Source: an uncultured Oceanisphaera sp.
GTDB lineage: Bacteria > Pseudomonadota > Gammaproteobacteria > Enterobacterales > Aeromonadaceae
NCBI RefSeq assembly: GCF_947495715.1
Contig: NZ_CANLZU010000005.1
Location: forward strand, 112,502-176,501
Length of the DNA stretch: 64,000 nucleotides
Reading direction: 5' to 3'
Shown: positions 26,059 through 36,441 of the stretch, piece after piece
How positions within the stretch are numbered: position 1 is the first letter of the stretch
Layout of the letters: each line of letters starts with the position of its first letter
Notes under the pieces: model-generated
Databases searched by the model: none
What the model was told of the DNA's origin: nothing
The model's input: the letters and a program-made list of their open reading frames with translations, nothing else
Position numbers and translations under genes: made by a program

Positions 26059-26841
26059 CTACAACTGCTGTTCTATGTCTGCGATCACAGCCTGCAGCGC
26101 GCCCAGGTGACGTTTGGCTGCATCTTCTATGGTCATGGCTTTGGCGATATAGACCAGGTTCAGGCAGCCCATTACCTGCTCGCCGTGGCGAATGGGCACG
26201 GCGATAGAACCTATTTTTTCTTCATCTCCCCACTCTCCGTGGTTTGCACCGTAGCCATTGGCTCGGGTCTGGCGGATCAGTTTATCCACCCAGATCCGGT
26301 TGCGCGCCAGCTTACCTTGAACATCATTACGGGAAGCCAGTAGTGCCAATATGCTTTCTCGCTCGGTATCTGGGCAGTGGGCGATATAGGCCCGTCCTGC
26401 GGCCGTCTGTAGCAACGGCAGTCGCCTGCCCACCATGGAGCGATGGAACGACAGCCGGCTGAAGCGGTGAGTGGTTTCACGGATCACCATGGCATCCACA
26501 TCCAGGGTGGTGATGTCGGTGGGCCAAACGACGTCCTGAAGAAGTTGACCAAGCAGAGGGGCTGCGAGCTGGGAGATCCACTGATCGTCGCGAAAGCCTT
26601 CGCTCAGCTCCCTTACCTTGAGGCTCAGTCGGTAGCCGTCATCGGATTCACTGCGCCGCACATAGCCTTCATCCTGCAGGGTTTCGAGCAGACGGCGCAC
26701 CGTGGTGCGGTGCAGGCCCGTTACTTCTGCCAGCTGGCCGATGCGGGCGCCGCCGTCGAAACGGTTGAGGTTGTTAAGCAGGCTCAGTCCGCGGATCAAG
26801 CCGCGCACCGGCTTGTAGTCGCTTTTTTTATCGTCGCTCAA
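26059..26841 (-). CDS. mhpR: IclR-family activator of 3-(3-hydroxyphenyl)propionate genes
   Basis: 260 aa from a TTG start. It has the very conserved MhpR sequence: RIGQLAEVTGLHRTTVRRLL, ETLQDEGYVRR, WPTDITTLDVDAMVIRETTH, RFSRLSFHRSMVGRRLPLL. The TTG at 26839-26841 has AAGGA 7 nt upstream and gives the usual length. The only ATGs (26908-26910 and next codon) would make a 23-residue cysteine-containing extension coded by the operator itself, which is unlikely. In E. coli MhpR activates mhpA with 3-hydroxyphenylpropionate. Divergent from mhpA. Confidence 0.9.
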   Translation of the reverse strand: MSDDKKSDYKPVRGLIRGLSLLNNLNRFDGGARIGQLAEVTGLHRTTVRRLLETLQDEGYVRRSESDDGYRLSLKVRELSEGFRDDQWISQLAAPLLGQLLQDVVWPTDITTLDVDAMVIRETTHRFSRLSFHRSMVGRRLPLLQTAAGRAYIAHCPDTERESILALLASRNDVQGKLARNRIWVDKLIRQTRANGYGANHGEWGDEEKIGSIAVPIRHGEQVMGCLNLVYIAKAMTIEDAAKRHLGALQAVIADIEQQL

Positions 26842-26866
26842 TTTAAAATCCTTAATAAACAAATGC

Positions 26867-26881
26867 GTGCACCTGGTGCAC
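26867..26881. promoter_or_regulatory. MhpR-type operator between mhpR and mhpA
   Basis: GTGCACCTGGTGCAC, a 15-bp inverted repeat, the same core as the MhpR operator described upstream of E. coli mhpA. It is 26 bp upstream of the mhpR TTG start and about 290 bp from mhpA, so mhpA may have a long leader or a further site. The same motif recurs at 35077-35100. Confidence 0.85.
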
Positions 26882-27169
26882 GTGTGGGCTGCTTTTGATT
26901 GTTCCATCACTGGAAGCTTTTTATACTCGATCGCAAGTTAACAACTGAAACAAATGGTAAACAATTATGAATCCCAACATCACAAATTGTTACACCTTGA
27001 TCCAGGGTGGCTTTTGATCTGCAGCTGAGTGTCTCCGGGCCTGGCGCCCGAGTTTAGCAACCCATTAATGATCCTGACAGCAACGACTCCATCATCCGGA
27101 GCCGACGGGTAAGGCATGCCTGCTGTCGAATGGAAGGTATTTAGTTTCACTGATTCAGGAGCGAAGAAC

Positions 27170-28846
27170 GTGACAGCAACAATTCCCAAAACTCTGACCT
27201 CGGGCATCGACAGCCCTTTCGACGCGGACGTGATTATCGCCGGTGCCGGCCCGGTCGGGCTGATGATTGCCAACTACCTGGGACACTGCGGTGTTGAGGT
27301 ATTGGTGGTGGAAAAACTGGATACCCTGATCGACTATCCCCGTGCCATAGGGCTGGATGACGAAAGTCTGCGTGCTTTCCAGGCGGTGGACCTCGCCGAA
27401 CAGGTACTTCCACATACCACGCCCATGCATGCCATGCGCTTCCTGACCCCCAAGGGGCGTTGCTTCGCCGATATCCAGCCCAACACCGAGGAGTTTGGCT
27501 GGCCGCGCCGCAATGCCTTTATCCAGCCGCTGGCAGATCGAGTGCTGTACGACGGCCTGGCCCGTTTTGACAACGTCAAGGTGCTGTTCTCCCGGGATTT
27601 GCAGGAGTTCGGCCAGGATTCAGAAGGCGTCTGGCTGAAGATGGCGACCCCCGATGGGGAAGAGCGACTGAGGGCGCGTTACCTGGTGGGCTGTGACGGC
27701 GGTAATAGCTTGGTGCGCCGCACTTTGGACATAAGTTTCGACGGTAAGACGGCGCCCAATCAGTGGATAGTGATCGATGTGCGCAATGATCCCCTCGGTA
27801 CCCCCAACGTCTATATGTGCTGCGATGCGGAGCGGCCCTATGTGTCGGCGGCTCTGCCACACGGTATTCGCCGCTTCGAATTCATGGTGATGCCGGGCGA
27901 GACAGAGGAGCAGCTAAGCCAGCCGGAAGCGCTGCAACGGCTGCTGGCCAAGGTGGTACCGGATCCGACTCGAGTCGATGTTATCCGTCAGCGGGTCTAC
28001 ACCCACAATGCCCGTCTGGCCGGTGAATTTCGCAACGGTCGTGTGCTGCTGGCCGGCGATGCCGCCCATATCATGCCGGTGTGGCAGGGCCAGGGTTACA
28101 ACAGCGGTATGCGCGACGCCAGCAACCTGGCGTGGAAACTGGCGTTGGCGGTCAAGGGACTGGCCGGTGACGAACTGCTCGATACCTATCAGCAGGAACG
28201 CCGGGATCATGCCAGAGCGATGATTGATCTGTCGGTCACCGCGGGGCATGTGCTGGCGCCGTCGAAGAAGTGGCAGGCCAGCCTGCGCGACGGTATCTCC
28301 TGGTTACTCAACTACTTGCCGCCGGTCAAACGCTACTTCCTGGAAATGCGTTTCAAGCCCATGCCCCAGTACCATCAGGGGGTGCTGGTCGAATCGACTC
28401 AGCCGCTGAAGCAGTCGCCGGTGGGCAAGTTGTTCATCCAGCCAAAGGTCCGGCAGGGAGAGCAGGTACTGCTACTGGACGAGGTGATCGGTCGCCGCTT
28501 CGCGGTTATCGCTTGGGGTACGGATCCTTGCTACGGCCTGAGTACGGAAGAGCTGGCTCATTGGCAGCGTCTCGGCACTTGCTTCATTCAGGTGGTACCT
28601 TCGGTGCAGCTGAAGGCCAAGGCCTGTTTAGCGGAAGGGCTCATTCGCATCGGAGATGAGAGCGGACGGTTAAAGGAATGGTTTGGTCTATATCCGGCAT
28701 CGATAGCCGTGTTGCGGCCGGATCGTTTTGTCGCCGGTATCGCGATTCCCCAGACGCTTGAAACACTGTGCCAGCAACTTCGCCAGGCGCTCAGGGCCAA
28801 CATCCAATCTCAGTCGGCGTCTGCTGCGCCACGCAAGGTGGCCTGA
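27170..28846 (+). CDS. mhpA: 3-(3-hydroxyphenyl)propionate hydroxylase
   Basis: 558 aa, close to the 554 aa of E. coli MhpA. FAD-binding [17 protein letters not shown] near the N-terminus, [12 protein letters not shown], and [20 protein letters not shown] followed by [11 protein letters not shown]. It adds a second ring hydroxyl to give 2,3-dihydroxyphenylpropionate, using NADH and O2. A GTG at 27170 with AGGAG 8 nt upstream is preferred to an ATG at 27116 that has no ribosome site and would add 18 unconserved residues. First gene of mhpABCDFE. Confidence 0.9.
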   Translation: MTATIPKTLTSGIDSPFDADVIIAGAGPVGLMIANYLGHCGVEVLVVEKLDTLIDYPRAIGLDDESLRAFQAVDLAEQVLPHTTPMHAMRFLTPKGRCFADIQPNTEEFGWPRRNAFIQPLADRVLYDGLARFDNVKVLFSRDLQEFGQDSEGVWLKMATPDGEERLRARYLVGCDGGNSLVRRTLDISFDGKTAPNQWIVIDVRNDPLGTPNVYMCCDAERPYVSAALPHGIRRFEFMVMPGETEEQLSQPEALQRLLAKVVPDPTRVDVIRQRVYTHNARLAGEFRNGRVLLAGDAAHIMPVWQGQGYNSGMRDASNLAWKLALAVKGLAGDELLDTYQQERRDHARAMIDLSVTAGHVLAPSKKWQASLRDGISWLLNYLPPVKRYFLEMRFKPMPQYHQGVLVESTQPLKQSPVGKLFIQPKVRQGEQVLLLDEVIGRRFAVIAWGTDPCYGLSTEELAHWQRLGTCFIQVVPSVQLKAKACLAEGLIRIGDESGRLKEWFGLYPASIAVLRPDRFVAGIAIPQTLETLCQQLRQALRANIQSQSASAAPRKVA

Positions 28847-28847
28847 T

Positions 28848-29792
28848 ATGAGTGTTTATCTGCACTGCTTGTCCCATACACCGCTGATCGGTCATGTGGA
28901 TCCTGCTCCTGCCGTGCTGGCGGAGGTGGATGCTACCGTCGCTGCAGCAAGGGAGCGTATTGCCCGTTTCGATCCCGAGCTGGTGATCCTGTTCTCACCC
29001 GATCATTACAACGGCTTCTTCTACGACATCATGCCGTCCTTTTGTATCGGCATGGCAGCTCACGCCATCGGCGATTTCGGTACTGCTGCCGGTGAACTGC
29101 CTGTGCCCCAGACGCTGGCTGAAGACTGCGCCCGTTTGGTACTTGAGCAGGGTATCGATGCCGCCGTGTCCTACTGCATGCAGGTGGATCACGGTTTCGC
29201 CCAACCGCTGGAATTCTTGCTGGGCAGCATCGATCGGATACCGGTTATCCCCGTGTTCATCAATGCAGTGGCGACGCCTCTACCCAGCTTTCAACGCGCC
29301 CGTCTGCTGGGTGAAGCCATCGGTCGATTCGCCCGCGCGCTGGACAAGCGGGTGCTGCTGCTCGGGTCGGGTGGTCTGTCACATCAGCCACCGGTACCGG
29401 AGCTGGCCACTGCCAGCGAACACATGGCCGACCGGCTCAAGGGCAGCGGCCGCCACTTGCCGATGGAAGAACGTGAGGCTCGTACTCAGCGGGTGATAGC
29501 AGCAGCCCGTGCCTTTATCGACGATCAGCACAGCCTGTATCCGCTCAACCCGGACTGGGATCGACAGTTCATGGCCACCCTGGCGGAAGGTCGTCTGGCC
29601 GAGCTGGATGGGCTTGGTAACGATGAACTGTCGGCCCTGGCTGGCAAGTCGGCCAACGAGATCAAGACCTGGGTGGCGACTTTTGCTGCGCTCTCGGCTT
29701 TTGGCCCTTATGTGGCAGATCACGGCTACTACCGCGAGATTCCCGAATGGATCGCCGGCTTTGGCTCGATTAGCGCAGCCCCCCTTCGCTGA
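28848..29792 (+). CDS. mhpB: 2,3-dihydroxyphenylpropionate 1,2-dioxygenase
   Basis: 314 aa, identical in length to the E. coli enzyme. LigB-type extradiol dioxygenase with Fe(II). Conserved active-site histidines are in [10 protein letters not shown] (residues 6-15), SPDHYNGFF and [12 protein letters not shown]. It cleaves the catechol ring next to the hydroxyls to 2-hydroxy-6-oxonona-2,4-dienedioate. It starts 1 bp after the mhpA stop codon, so the two are translationally coupled. Confidence 0.92.
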   Translation: MSVYLHCLSHTPLIGHVDPAPAVLAEVDATVAAARERIARFDPELVILFSPDHYNGFFYDIMPSFCIGMAAHAIGDFGTAAGELPVPQTLAEDCARLVLEQGIDAAVSYCMQVDHGFAQPLEFLLGSIDRIPVIPVFINAVATPLPSFQRARLLGEAIGRFARALDKRVLLLGSGGLSHQPPVPELATASEHMADRLKGSGRHLPMEEREARTQRVIAAARAFIDDQHSLYPLNPDWDRQFMATLAEGRLAELDGLGNDELSALAGKSANEIKTWVATFAALSAFGPYVADHGYYREIPEWIAGFGSISAAPLR

Positions 29793-29828
29793 ACCATTTT
29801 TTCATTTCACTACAAGAAGGATCAGACC

Positions 29829-30692
29829 ATGACAAACCACACTCTCACCGAAGCCGCTACCAGCCGTTTCGTCCGCATCCAGCAAGATGAGCTTGATGTG
29901 CAACTGCACTATAACGATTGCGGTCAGGGCGAACAGGTCGTCGTTATGCTGCACGGCTCCGGCCCCGGTGCCAGCGGCTGGGCCAACTTCAACCGCAACG
30001 TCGCCCCTCTGGTGGAAGCCGGTTTTCGGGTGATATTGCTGGACTGCCCGGGCTGGAGCAAGAGTGACAGCCTGGTTTGCGAGGGCTCCCGCTCTGACCT
30101 CAACGCCACAGCTCTCAAGGGACTGCTGGATGCTCTTGATATTGAAAAGGTGCATATTCTCGGCAACTCCATGGGCGGCCACAGTGCCGTAGCCTTCGCC
30201 CTTGGTTATCCAGAGCGCGTCGGCAAACTGGTGCTGATGGGCGGTGGCACAGGCGGTGCCAGCCTGTTTACTCCCATGCCTACCGAAGGCATCAAGCGTC
30301 TGCAGAAACTGTATCGGGAGCCGACCATCGATAACCTCAAGGAGATGATGGACATCTTCGTTTACGACACCTCGGACCTCACCGAAGAACTGTTCCAGAC
30401 TCGGCTCGACAACATGCTGGCGCGCCGTGATCACCTGGATAACTTCGTCAAGAGCCTGCAAGCCAACCCGAAACAGTTCCCTGACTTCAGCCCACGGCTT
30501 GGCGAAATCACTGCCGAAACCCTGGTGATCTGGGGATGCCAGGATCGTTTCGTGCCCATGGATACCGGCCTGCGGCTGGTGGCCGGCTTGCCCAACGCCG
30601 AGCTGCACCTTTTCAACCGCTGTGGTCACTGGGCCCAGTGGGAGCATGCCGACAAGTTCAACCGTATGGTGCTGGACTTCCTGACCCACTGA
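29829..30692 (+). CDS. mhpC: 2-hydroxy-6-oxonona-2,4-dienedioate hydrolase
   Basis: 287 aa, alpha/beta-hydrolase of the meta-cleavage product hydrolase group. [14 protein letters not shown] (oxyanion region), nucleophile Ser114 in GNSMGG, acid Asp near 239 ([11 protein letters not shown]), base His267 in [11 protein letters not shown]. It splits the C-C bond of the ring-cleavage product to succinate and 2-hydroxypenta-2,4-dienoate. AAGGA lies upstream of the ATG. Confidence 0.92.
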   Translation: MTNHTLTEAATSRFVRIQQDELDVQLHYNDCGQGEQVVVMLHGSGPGASGWANFNRNVAPLVEAGFRVILLDCPGWSKSDSLVCEGSRSDLNATALKGLLDALDIEKVHILGNSMGGHSAVAFALGYPERVGKLVLMGGGTGGASLFTPMPTEGIKRLQKLYREPTIDNLKEMMDIFVYDTSDLTEELFQTRLDNMLARRDHLDNFVKSLQANPKQFPDFSPRLGEITAETLVIWGCQDRFVPMDTGLRLVAGLPNAELHLFNRCGHWAQWEHADKFNRMVLDFLTH

Positions 30693-30707
30693 GTACTGAG
30701 AGAGAAA

Positions 30708-31505
30708 ATGATGAAACCGAATCAAGAAACCCTGGAGCAAGTTGCCGCTACCCTGCGCCAGGCTGAGCTCACCGGTACAACAATTGACCCGCTGCGGACG
30801 CAGATCGGAGAAGACAATGCTGAGGCGGCCTACGCCATCCAGCGCATCAATGTGGCTCACGGCGTAGCCGGTGGGCGCCGAGTGGTGGGCCGCAAGATAG
30901 GCCTGACCAATCCCAAGGTACAACAGCAGCTGGGAGTGGACCAACCCGACTTTGGCACCTTGTTTGCCGACATGGGGTACGGCGACAACGACACCCTGCC
31001 ATTCGGCCGGGTGCTGCAACCCAAGATTGAAGCGGAGATTGCCCTGATCCTGGAGCGGGATTTGCCTGCCGACGATACCACCTTGGCCGAGCTGGTGGAG
31101 GCTACAGGTTGGGTTTTGCCGGCGCTGGAAATTGTCGGTAGCCGGGTACGTGACTGGAACATCCGCTTTGTAGATACCGTGGCCGACAACGCCTCCAGCG
31201 GCCTGTTTGTGCTGGGCGGTCCGGCCCGCCGGCTGGATGGCCTGGATTTGCGCAACGCGGCCATGCGGATGACCCGAAATGGTGAGGAGGTGTCCGCTGG
31301 CTGTGGTGCCGAATGCCTGGGACACCCGCTCAACGCCGCAGTCTGGCTGGCGCGAACCATGAGCCGACTGGGCGAACCGTTGCGCGCCGGCGATGTGATC
31401 CTTACCGGAGCCCTGGGACCCATGTCACCGGTGGCGGCGGGCGATCGTTTTGAAGCCCATATCGAGGGTGTCGGCCAGGTAGCCGTGAACTTCAGCCGGG
31501 ACTGA
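30708..31505 (+). CDS. mhpD: 2-oxopent-4-enoate (2-keto-4-pentenoate) hydratase
   Basis: 265 aa, FAH-fold hydratase. [20 protein letters not shown] (about 64-83), [20 protein letters not shown] (metal ligands) and [17 protein letters not shown] are characteristic. It hydrates 2-hydroxypenta-2,4-dienoate to 4-hydroxy-2-oxovalerate. Two ATGs are adjacent (30708 and 30711) and either could serve. It is 15 bp after mhpC. Confidence 0.92.
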   Translation: MMKPNQETLEQVAATLRQAELTGTTIDPLRTQIGEDNAEAAYAIQRINVAHGVAGGRRVVGRKIGLTNPKVQQQLGVDQPDFGTLFADMGYGDNDTLPFGRVLQPKIEAEIALILERDLPADDTTLAELVEATGWVLPALEIVGSRVRDWNIRFVDTVADNASSGLFVLGGPARRLDGLDLRNAAMRMTRNGEEVSAGCGAECLGHPLNAAVWLARTMSRLGEPLRAGDVILTGALGPMSPVAAGDRFEAHIEGVGQVAVNFSRD

Positions 31506-31529
31506 ACCCATTACAGAAGGGAATAAGAA

Positions 31530-32462
31530 ATGAAGAAACTGAAAGCAGCCATCATCGGCTCGGGCAATATCGGCACCGATCTGATGATCAAGATATTGCG
31601 CCACGGCAAGCATATCGAAATGGGCGTCATGGTCGGCATCGACCCGGCCTCAGATGGTCTGGCCCGCGCCGCCCGCATGGGCGTGGCCACCACACATGAA
31701 GGCGTGGATGGCCTGGTACAGATGCCGGCATTCGCCGACATCGACATCGTGTTTGACGCCACTTCCGCCGGCGCCCATATCAAGAACGACGCCCTGCTGC
31801 GCCAACACAAGCCCGGCATCCGGCTCGTCGATCTGACCCCAGCGGCCATCGGCCCCTATTGTGTGCCTGTGGTGAACCTGGAGCAGAACCTGGCTGAGGG
31901 CAACGTCAACATGGTGACCTGCGGCGGCCAGGCCACCATCCCGATAGTGGCGGCGGTATCGCGGGTCGCCAAGGTGCACTACGCCGAAATTGTGGCATCG
32001 ATCAGCAGCAAGTCCGCCGGTCCCGGCACTCGTGCCAATATTGACGAGTTCACCGAAACCACCACCCGAGCCATCGAGCAGGTCGGCGGGGCGGCCAGGG
32101 GCAAGGCCATTATCGTGCTCAATCCGGCCGAGCCACCGCTGATGATGCGTGACACCGTTTACGTGTTGTCCGAGGCCGTCGATCAGGCGGCGGTCGCGGC
32201 GTCCATCGAAGAGATGGTGACGGCGGTGCAGTCCTATGTTTCCGGTTACCGGCTCAAGCAGCAGGTGCAGTTTGAGACAATCAGACCGGAGGCACCGCTG
32301 CATATTCCTGGTCTGGGGGACTTCAGTGGGCTCAAGACCACGGTGTTTCTCGAGGTGGAAGGCGCGGCCCATTACCTGCCGGCCTACGCCGGTAACCTGG
32401 ACATCATGACCTCCGCCGCCCTGGCCACCGCCGAGCGGATGGCCCAGTCCCAGCTCAATTAA
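31530..32462 (+). CDS. mhpF: Acetaldehyde dehydrogenase (acetylating)
   Basis: 310 aa. NAD-binding [11 protein letters not shown] (8-18), catalytic Cys131 in [11 protein letters not shown], and [17 protein letters not shown]. It turns acetaldehyde, NAD+ and CoA to acetyl-CoA and forms a channelling complex with the aldolase mhpE, whose gene begins 13 bp downstream. The order F before E is the usual one. Confidence 0.93.
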   Translation: MKKLKAAIIGSGNIGTDLMIKILRHGKHIEMGVMVGIDPASDGLARAARMGVATTHEGVDGLVQMPAFADIDIVFDATSAGAHIKNDALLRQHKPGIRLVDLTPAAIGPYCVPVVNLEQNLAEGNVNMVTCGGQATIPIVAAVSRVAKVHYAEIVASISSKSAGPGTRANIDEFTETTTRAIEQVGGAARGKAIIVLNPAEPPLMMRDTVYVLSEAVDQAAVAASIEEMVTAVQSYVSGYRLKQQVQFETIRPEAPLHIPGLGDFSGLKTTVFLEVEGAAHYLPAYAGNLDIMTSAALATAERMAQSQLN

Positions 32463-32475
32463 GGAGAACAGCAGC

Positions 32476-33501
32476 ATGACTTTTACTCCCGGCAAGAAAC
32501 TCTATATCTCCGACGTCACTCTGCGAGATGGCAGCCACGCGGTGCGCCACCAGTACAGCCTGGATCAGGTTCGATCCATCGCCCGGGCGCTGGACGCGGC
32601 CAGGGTAGACAGCATCGAAGTGGCCCATGGTGACGGCCTGCAAGGCTCCAGCTTCAATTACGGCTTCGGTGCACATACCGATCTGGAATGGATTGAGGCG
32701 GTGGCGTCCGAAGTCAGCCACGCCAGGGTGGCGACCCTGCTGTTACCGGGTATCGGCACAGTTCACGATCTGGACAACGCCTACCAGGCGGGTGCACGGG
32801 TGGTACGGGTCGCGACCCACTGTACCGAGGCGGACGTGTCACGTCAGCACATCGAGCACGCCCGCAAACTGGGCATGGACACGGTGGGATTCCTGATGAT
32901 GAGCCACATGACCACGCCCGACAACCTGGCGGTGGAAGCGAAGAAGATGGAGAGCTACGGCGCCACCTGTATTTATATCGTTGATTCGGGCGGCGCCATG
33001 AACATGCAGGATATCCGCGATCGTTTTCGGGCGGTGAAGGCGGTGCTCAATGCCGACACCGAAACCGGCATGCACGCCCACCACAACCTCAGTCTCGGTG
33101 TCGCCAACTCCATGGTGGCGGTGGAAGAGGGCTGCGACCGCATTGACGCCAGCCTGGCGGGGATGGGCGCGGGGGCGGGCAATGCGCCGCTGGAAGTGTT
33201 TATTGCCGCGGCGGAACGGCAGGGCTGGCACCACGGCACAGATCTGTACACCCTGATGGACGCGGCCGACGAGCTGGTGCGCCCGCTGCAGGACAGGCCG
33301 GTGCGGGTAGACCGGGAAACCCTGGCGCTGGGTTATGCGGGGGTTTATTCGAGCTTCTTGCGCCACGCGGAAGTGGCGGCCCACAAATACGGCCTGAAAA
33401 CGGTAGACATTCTGGTAGAGCTGGGCAAGCGGCGCATGGTCGGCGGCCAGGAGGACATGATAGTGGATGTTGCCCTGGATCTGCTGCGGGTCCGCAGCTA
33501 A
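32476..33501 (+). CDS. mhpE: 4-hydroxy-2-oxovalerate aldolase
   Basis: 341 aa, DRE-TIM metallolyase family. [18 protein letters not shown] (about 15-32) carries the catalytic Arg and metal-binding Asp, the metal-binding HAHHNLSLG motif is near 196-204, and [12 protein letters not shown] follows. It cleaves 4-hydroxy-2-oxovalerate to pyruvate and acetaldehyde, which passes to MhpF. Last enzyme of the operon; a transporter gene follows after 78 bp. Confidence 0.93.
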   Translation: MTFTPGKKLYISDVTLRDGSHAVRHQYSLDQVRSIARALDAARVDSIEVAHGDGLQGSSFNYGFGAHTDLEWIEAVASEVSHARVATLLLPGIGTVHDLDNAYQAGARVVRVATHCTEADVSRQHIEHARKLGMDTVGFLMMSHMTTPDNLAVEAKKMESYGATCIYIVDSGGAMNMQDIRDRFRAVKAVLNADTETGMHAHHNLSLGVANSMVAVEEGCDRIDASLAGMGAGAGNAPLEVFIAAAERQGWHHGTDLYTLMDAADELVRPLQDRPVRVDRETLALGYAGVYSSFLRHAEVAAHKYGLKTVDILVELGKRRMVGGQEDMIVDVALDLLRVRS

Positions 33502-33579
33502 GCGCCTAATACACCTGGGCTAAAAAAAGCAGGAAAGCACGGCCGGCGTGCCCGGCCTTATCTCAAAGGAGAGAGTCAA

Positions 33580-34971
33580 ATGTCCAATCCCACATCACAA
33601 ACCCACTTTGGTGACGGTATGAAAGATCCCCATCAGCAACGGAAGGAAAGCCGCCGGGCCATCATATCCAGTTATCTGGGCTCCACGGTGGAGTATTATG
33701 ATTTCCTGCTGTACGGCAGTGCCGCCAGTCTGGTGTTTCCAACGCTGTTTTTCGGCGATCTGGATCCCGCGTTGGGACTCATCTTGTCCTTCCTGACCCT
33801 GGCGGCGGGCTATGTGGCCCGTCCGGTCGGCGGTCTGCTGTTTGGCCACTTCGGCGACAAAATTGGCCGCAAGCAGATCCTCTTCATCACCCTGATGGTA
33901 ATGGGCGGGGTCTCGGTGGTCATTGGCCTGTTACCTACCTACCAGACTATCGGCATTGCTGCGCCTATCGCTTTGGTGCTGCTGCGGGTTATTCAGGGTC
34001 TGGCGGTGGGCGGTGAGTGGGCCGGCGCCACTCTGATGGCGATGGAACATTCTGGCAAGAAATCCAAGGGCCTCGGAGCCAGCATAGCGGTGTCTGGTGG
34101 GCCCTCCGGGGCCGTGCTGGCGACCATGGTACTGGGTCTGTTTTCGTTGTTGCCCGAAGCTCAGTTCATGAGCTGGGGCTGGCGGATTCCTTTTCTGCTG
34201 TCCGCCATCCTGGTGATCATCGGTCTCTACTTGCGCTACAGCGTGACCGAATCTCCCGAGTTTGAAGAAGCCAAGGCCGCCGAGGAAGCCAGTCCGGAGT
34301 CGAGCGTCCATACCGGCATTCCTCTGGTACGGCTGTTCCGGGAGTCGTCCTCCGATATTTCCCTGGGCGTACTCGCCGGCCTGGCACCACTGTTCATACA
34401 GTCGCTGTTGGCGACCTTCGTGCTGACTTATGCGGTGTCCATCGGCCACAGCCGCAGCGACGCCTTGCTGATGCTGACGCTGGCCAATGTGCTGCATATC
34501 TTCACCATACCGCTGATGGCTTTGTTGTCGGATCGCTTCGGTCGCCGGCCGGTAATGCTGGCAGGTGCTCTGGTGGGCTGCATCATGATCTGGCCCATGT
34601 TCGCATTGATAAGCCACGGTTCGCCCTGGATGATGCTGATCGGTTTTATTGTCGGTAATCCGCTGATCCAGGCGGTGATGTACGGCCCCATGGGTGCCTT
34701 TATCAGCGAGAAATTCACCACCCGCACCCGCTATACCGGGCTATCGCTCACCTATCAGCTTACCGCTGTGCTGGGCGCCGGTTTCACCCCGCTGATTGCT
34801 CAAGCATTGCTCGGCCTCGGCGGCGGGGGCACCAATACCCAATACATCTCGATGCTGTTCAGCCTGCTGTGCCTGATAAGTGCCGTCGGGGTGTATTGGT
34901 CGCGGGAAACGGCGCCCAGTCGAGCCTCTCAGACAGCCCCGCTAGGTAAGGTATCGCGTAGCACCAATTGA
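33580..34971 (+). CDS. MFS transporter, metabolite:H+ symporter (ShiA-like) family
   Basis: 463 aa with about 12 transmembrane helices. The marks are those of the MHS family: STVEYYDFLLYGSAASLVFP (helix 1), GGLLFGHFGDKIGRKQ (MFS signature) and RVIQGLAVGGEWAGATLMAM. E. coli uses the unrelated-subfamily MhpT at this place, so the uptake protein has been swapped for another MFS type. It is co-directional with mhpE, so it likely imports hydroxyphenylpropionate or a related acid; the exact substrate is inferred. Confidence 0.85.
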   Translation: MSNPTSQTHFGDGMKDPHQQRKESRRAIISSYLGSTVEYYDFLLYGSAASLVFPTLFFGDLDPALGLILSFLTLAAGYVARPVGGLLFGHFGDKIGRKQILFITLMVMGGVSVVIGLLPTYQTIGIAAPIALVLLRVIQGLAVGGEWAGATLMAMEHSGKKSKGLGASIAVSGGPSGAVLATMVLGLFSLLPEAQFMSWGWRIPFLLSAILVIIGLYLRYSVTESPEFEEAKAAEEASPESSVHTGIPLVRLFRESSSDISLGVLAGLAPLFIQSLLATFVLTYAVSIGHSRSDALLMLTLANVLHIFTIPLMALLSDRFGRRPVMLAGALVGCIMIWPMFALISHGSPWMMLIGFIVGNPLIQAVMYGPMGAFISEKFTTRTRYTGLSLTYQLTAVLGAGFTPLIAQALLGLGGGGTNTQYISMLFSLLCLISAVGVYWSRETAPSRASQTAPLGKVSRSTN

Positions 34972-35076
34972 TATTTGAATAACAACAAGACTGTCTTCGG
35001 TCGGTCATCGAGTCCTGTTTTCAACGCCGGTCCATACCGGTGTTTTTTTATCTTAAAATCTATTAAAAACAACAGT

Positions 35077-35100
35077 GTGCACCTGGTGCACCTGGTGCAC
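35077..35100. promoter_or_regulatory. Two overlapping MhpR-type operators upstream of the second porin
   Basis: GTGCACCTGGTGCAC at 35077-35091 overlaps GTGCACCTGGTGCAC at 35086-35100, so three GGTGCAC-type half-sites follow at 9-bp steps. The left flank (TTAAAATCTATTAAAAACAA) also resembles that of the mhpR site (TTTAAAATCCTTAATAAACA), suggesting the region was copied from the mhpR-mhpA intergenic DNA. The site lies 200 bp before the porin start. The rest of the 34972-35301 gap shows no gene. Confidence 0.82.
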
Positions 35101-35301
35101 GTCAGTGTTGTTTTTCGTTGTCGGGACAATTTACCCCTCTTACACTGCATTTGTTTTTTAAAAGTGAATGAAATGTTTGATTGATGTTTTTTTTCTGGTG
35201 CCACCCCCACTTTGTGGGTCGGTCTTTCTAGCTCCTGGCATTGTCTTGGAGTGGTACCAGAGCAAGCCGACTTATAACTCTGTGAAAAGGACTTTACTGA
35301 T

Positions 35302-36429
35302 ATGAAACCCAACGCCGTCATCTTTTATGCCGTCTTCGTTGGCGCTGCGCTATCTGGCTCTGCGACTGCTTTTGAGTGGCAGATAGGCGATACCCGCGCC
35401 AGCTTGTATGGCTACGCCAAGCTCGATGTAATCCATGATGTGGGTGCAAACCTGGGCAATACGGTCAAGCGTGCCGATATCCGTTTGGATGGTGAGAAGG
35501 GGCCCGAGGGCCACAGTATTCTACACGGCTACCAGAGCCGGTTAGGGGTGAGTAGCCAGACCGTCACCGAGCAGGGCGACGTCAAGGTGGTACTGGAAGG
35601 GGACTTCTTCGGCAATGGCGGCGGCAGTTTCCGCCTGCGCCACGCCTATGGCGAATGGAACGGCATTACAGCGGGCCAGACCTGGACCAATTTCGGCGGT
35701 TTCCTCGGTATGAGCCCGACTATTGATTTTACCCCCCAGCCCGGTCAAGGCAACGCCTCCCGACAGGCTCAGCTGCGTTATACCCAGGGCGGCTTCTCCG
35801 TGGCACTGGAAGATCCGAATAATCTTGGGGGCAAGATGACAGTGGCTACTAGCGACAGTGCTACGCAACCGTTACCCGATTTGACCCTGCGTTACCAAGG
35901 CCGGCTGGGTGAGTTGAGTTACGGTACCTCGGCGGTGTTACGTCAGCTGGAGTATTACCAGACAGCCAATGATGAAGAGCAGAACGCCTTCGGCTGGGGA
36001 CTGAATTTGGAGGCTGCCTACCTTTTGACGCAGGGGCTGGTGCTGCGAGGCTCACTGACCCACGGCGACGGCATCGGTGGTTATCTCGAAGGTAGCCCGG
36101 CAGCACCCGCTTATATCGATCCCCGGACAGGAGAACTGGAGAGTATCAAGGCCAGCGGCGGTACCGCCGGGCTCAGCCTGACAGTGGGACCGGGCAATAT
36201 GACGCTAGGCTATGGAGTCGCTCGGGCTGATCTGGACGACGCGGTGAACTTTGGTGCCCTCACCGGCGGTGCCAACAAGCAGTTCGAAGCCTGGCACCTC
36301 AATTACATCTGGTCGCCGATCACCAATGTCAGCTACGGCCTCGAAACCAGCTATCACCGTCGTCAAGTGCAGGATGGTCGGGAAGGGGACGCCGTGCGTC
36401 TTCAGGGCATGGTGATGTATAAATTTTAA
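35302..36429 (+). CDS. DcaP-like outer-membrane porin (mhp cluster)
   Basis: 375 aa. Signal peptide to about residue 23 (ALSGSATAF), then beta-barrel sequence ending in MVMYKF. LYGYAKLDVIHDVGANLG, FRLRHAYGEWNGITAGQTWT and RQAQLRYTQGGFSVALEDPN match the DcaP-like family and parallel the porin at 19469. MhpR-type operators lie in its promoter region, so it is probably induced with the mhp genes to admit hydroxyphenylpropionates. Confidence 0.86.
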   Translation: MKPNAVIFYAVFVGAALSGSATAFEWQIGDTRASLYGYAKLDVIHDVGANLGNTVKRADIRLDGEKGPEGHSILHGYQSRLGVSSQTVTEQGDVKVVLEGDFFGNGGGSFRLRHAYGEWNGITAGQTWTNFGGFLGMSPTIDFTPQPGQGNASRQAQLRYTQGGFSVALEDPNNLGGKMTVATSDSATQPLPDLTLRYQGRLGELSYGTSAVLRQLEYYQTANDEEQNAFGWGLNLEAAYLLTQGLVLRGSLTHGDGIGGYLEGSPAAPAYIDPRTGELESIKASGGTAGLSLTVGPGNMTLGYGVARADLDDAVNFGALTGGANKQFEAWHLNYIWSPITNVSYGLETSYHRRQVQDGREGDAVRLQGMVMYKF

Positions 36430-36441
36430 GGGAAAAAATTC

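Noticed and set aside
29802..31325. A 507-codon open frame on the minus strand across mhpC and mhpD
   Set aside because: It spans two well-recognised plus-strand genes and their junction, and encodes a low-complexity His/Gln-rich sequence; an antisense shadow.
33580..34971. Naming the transporter mhpT
   Set aside because: Motifs are of the MHS (ShiA-like) group, not of the aromatic acid AAHS group to which MhpT belongs.
34975..35321. Short ORFs on both strands in the region before the second porin
   Set aside because: They cross the operator palindromes and the porin leader and show no protein family; the DNA is better explained as regulatory.
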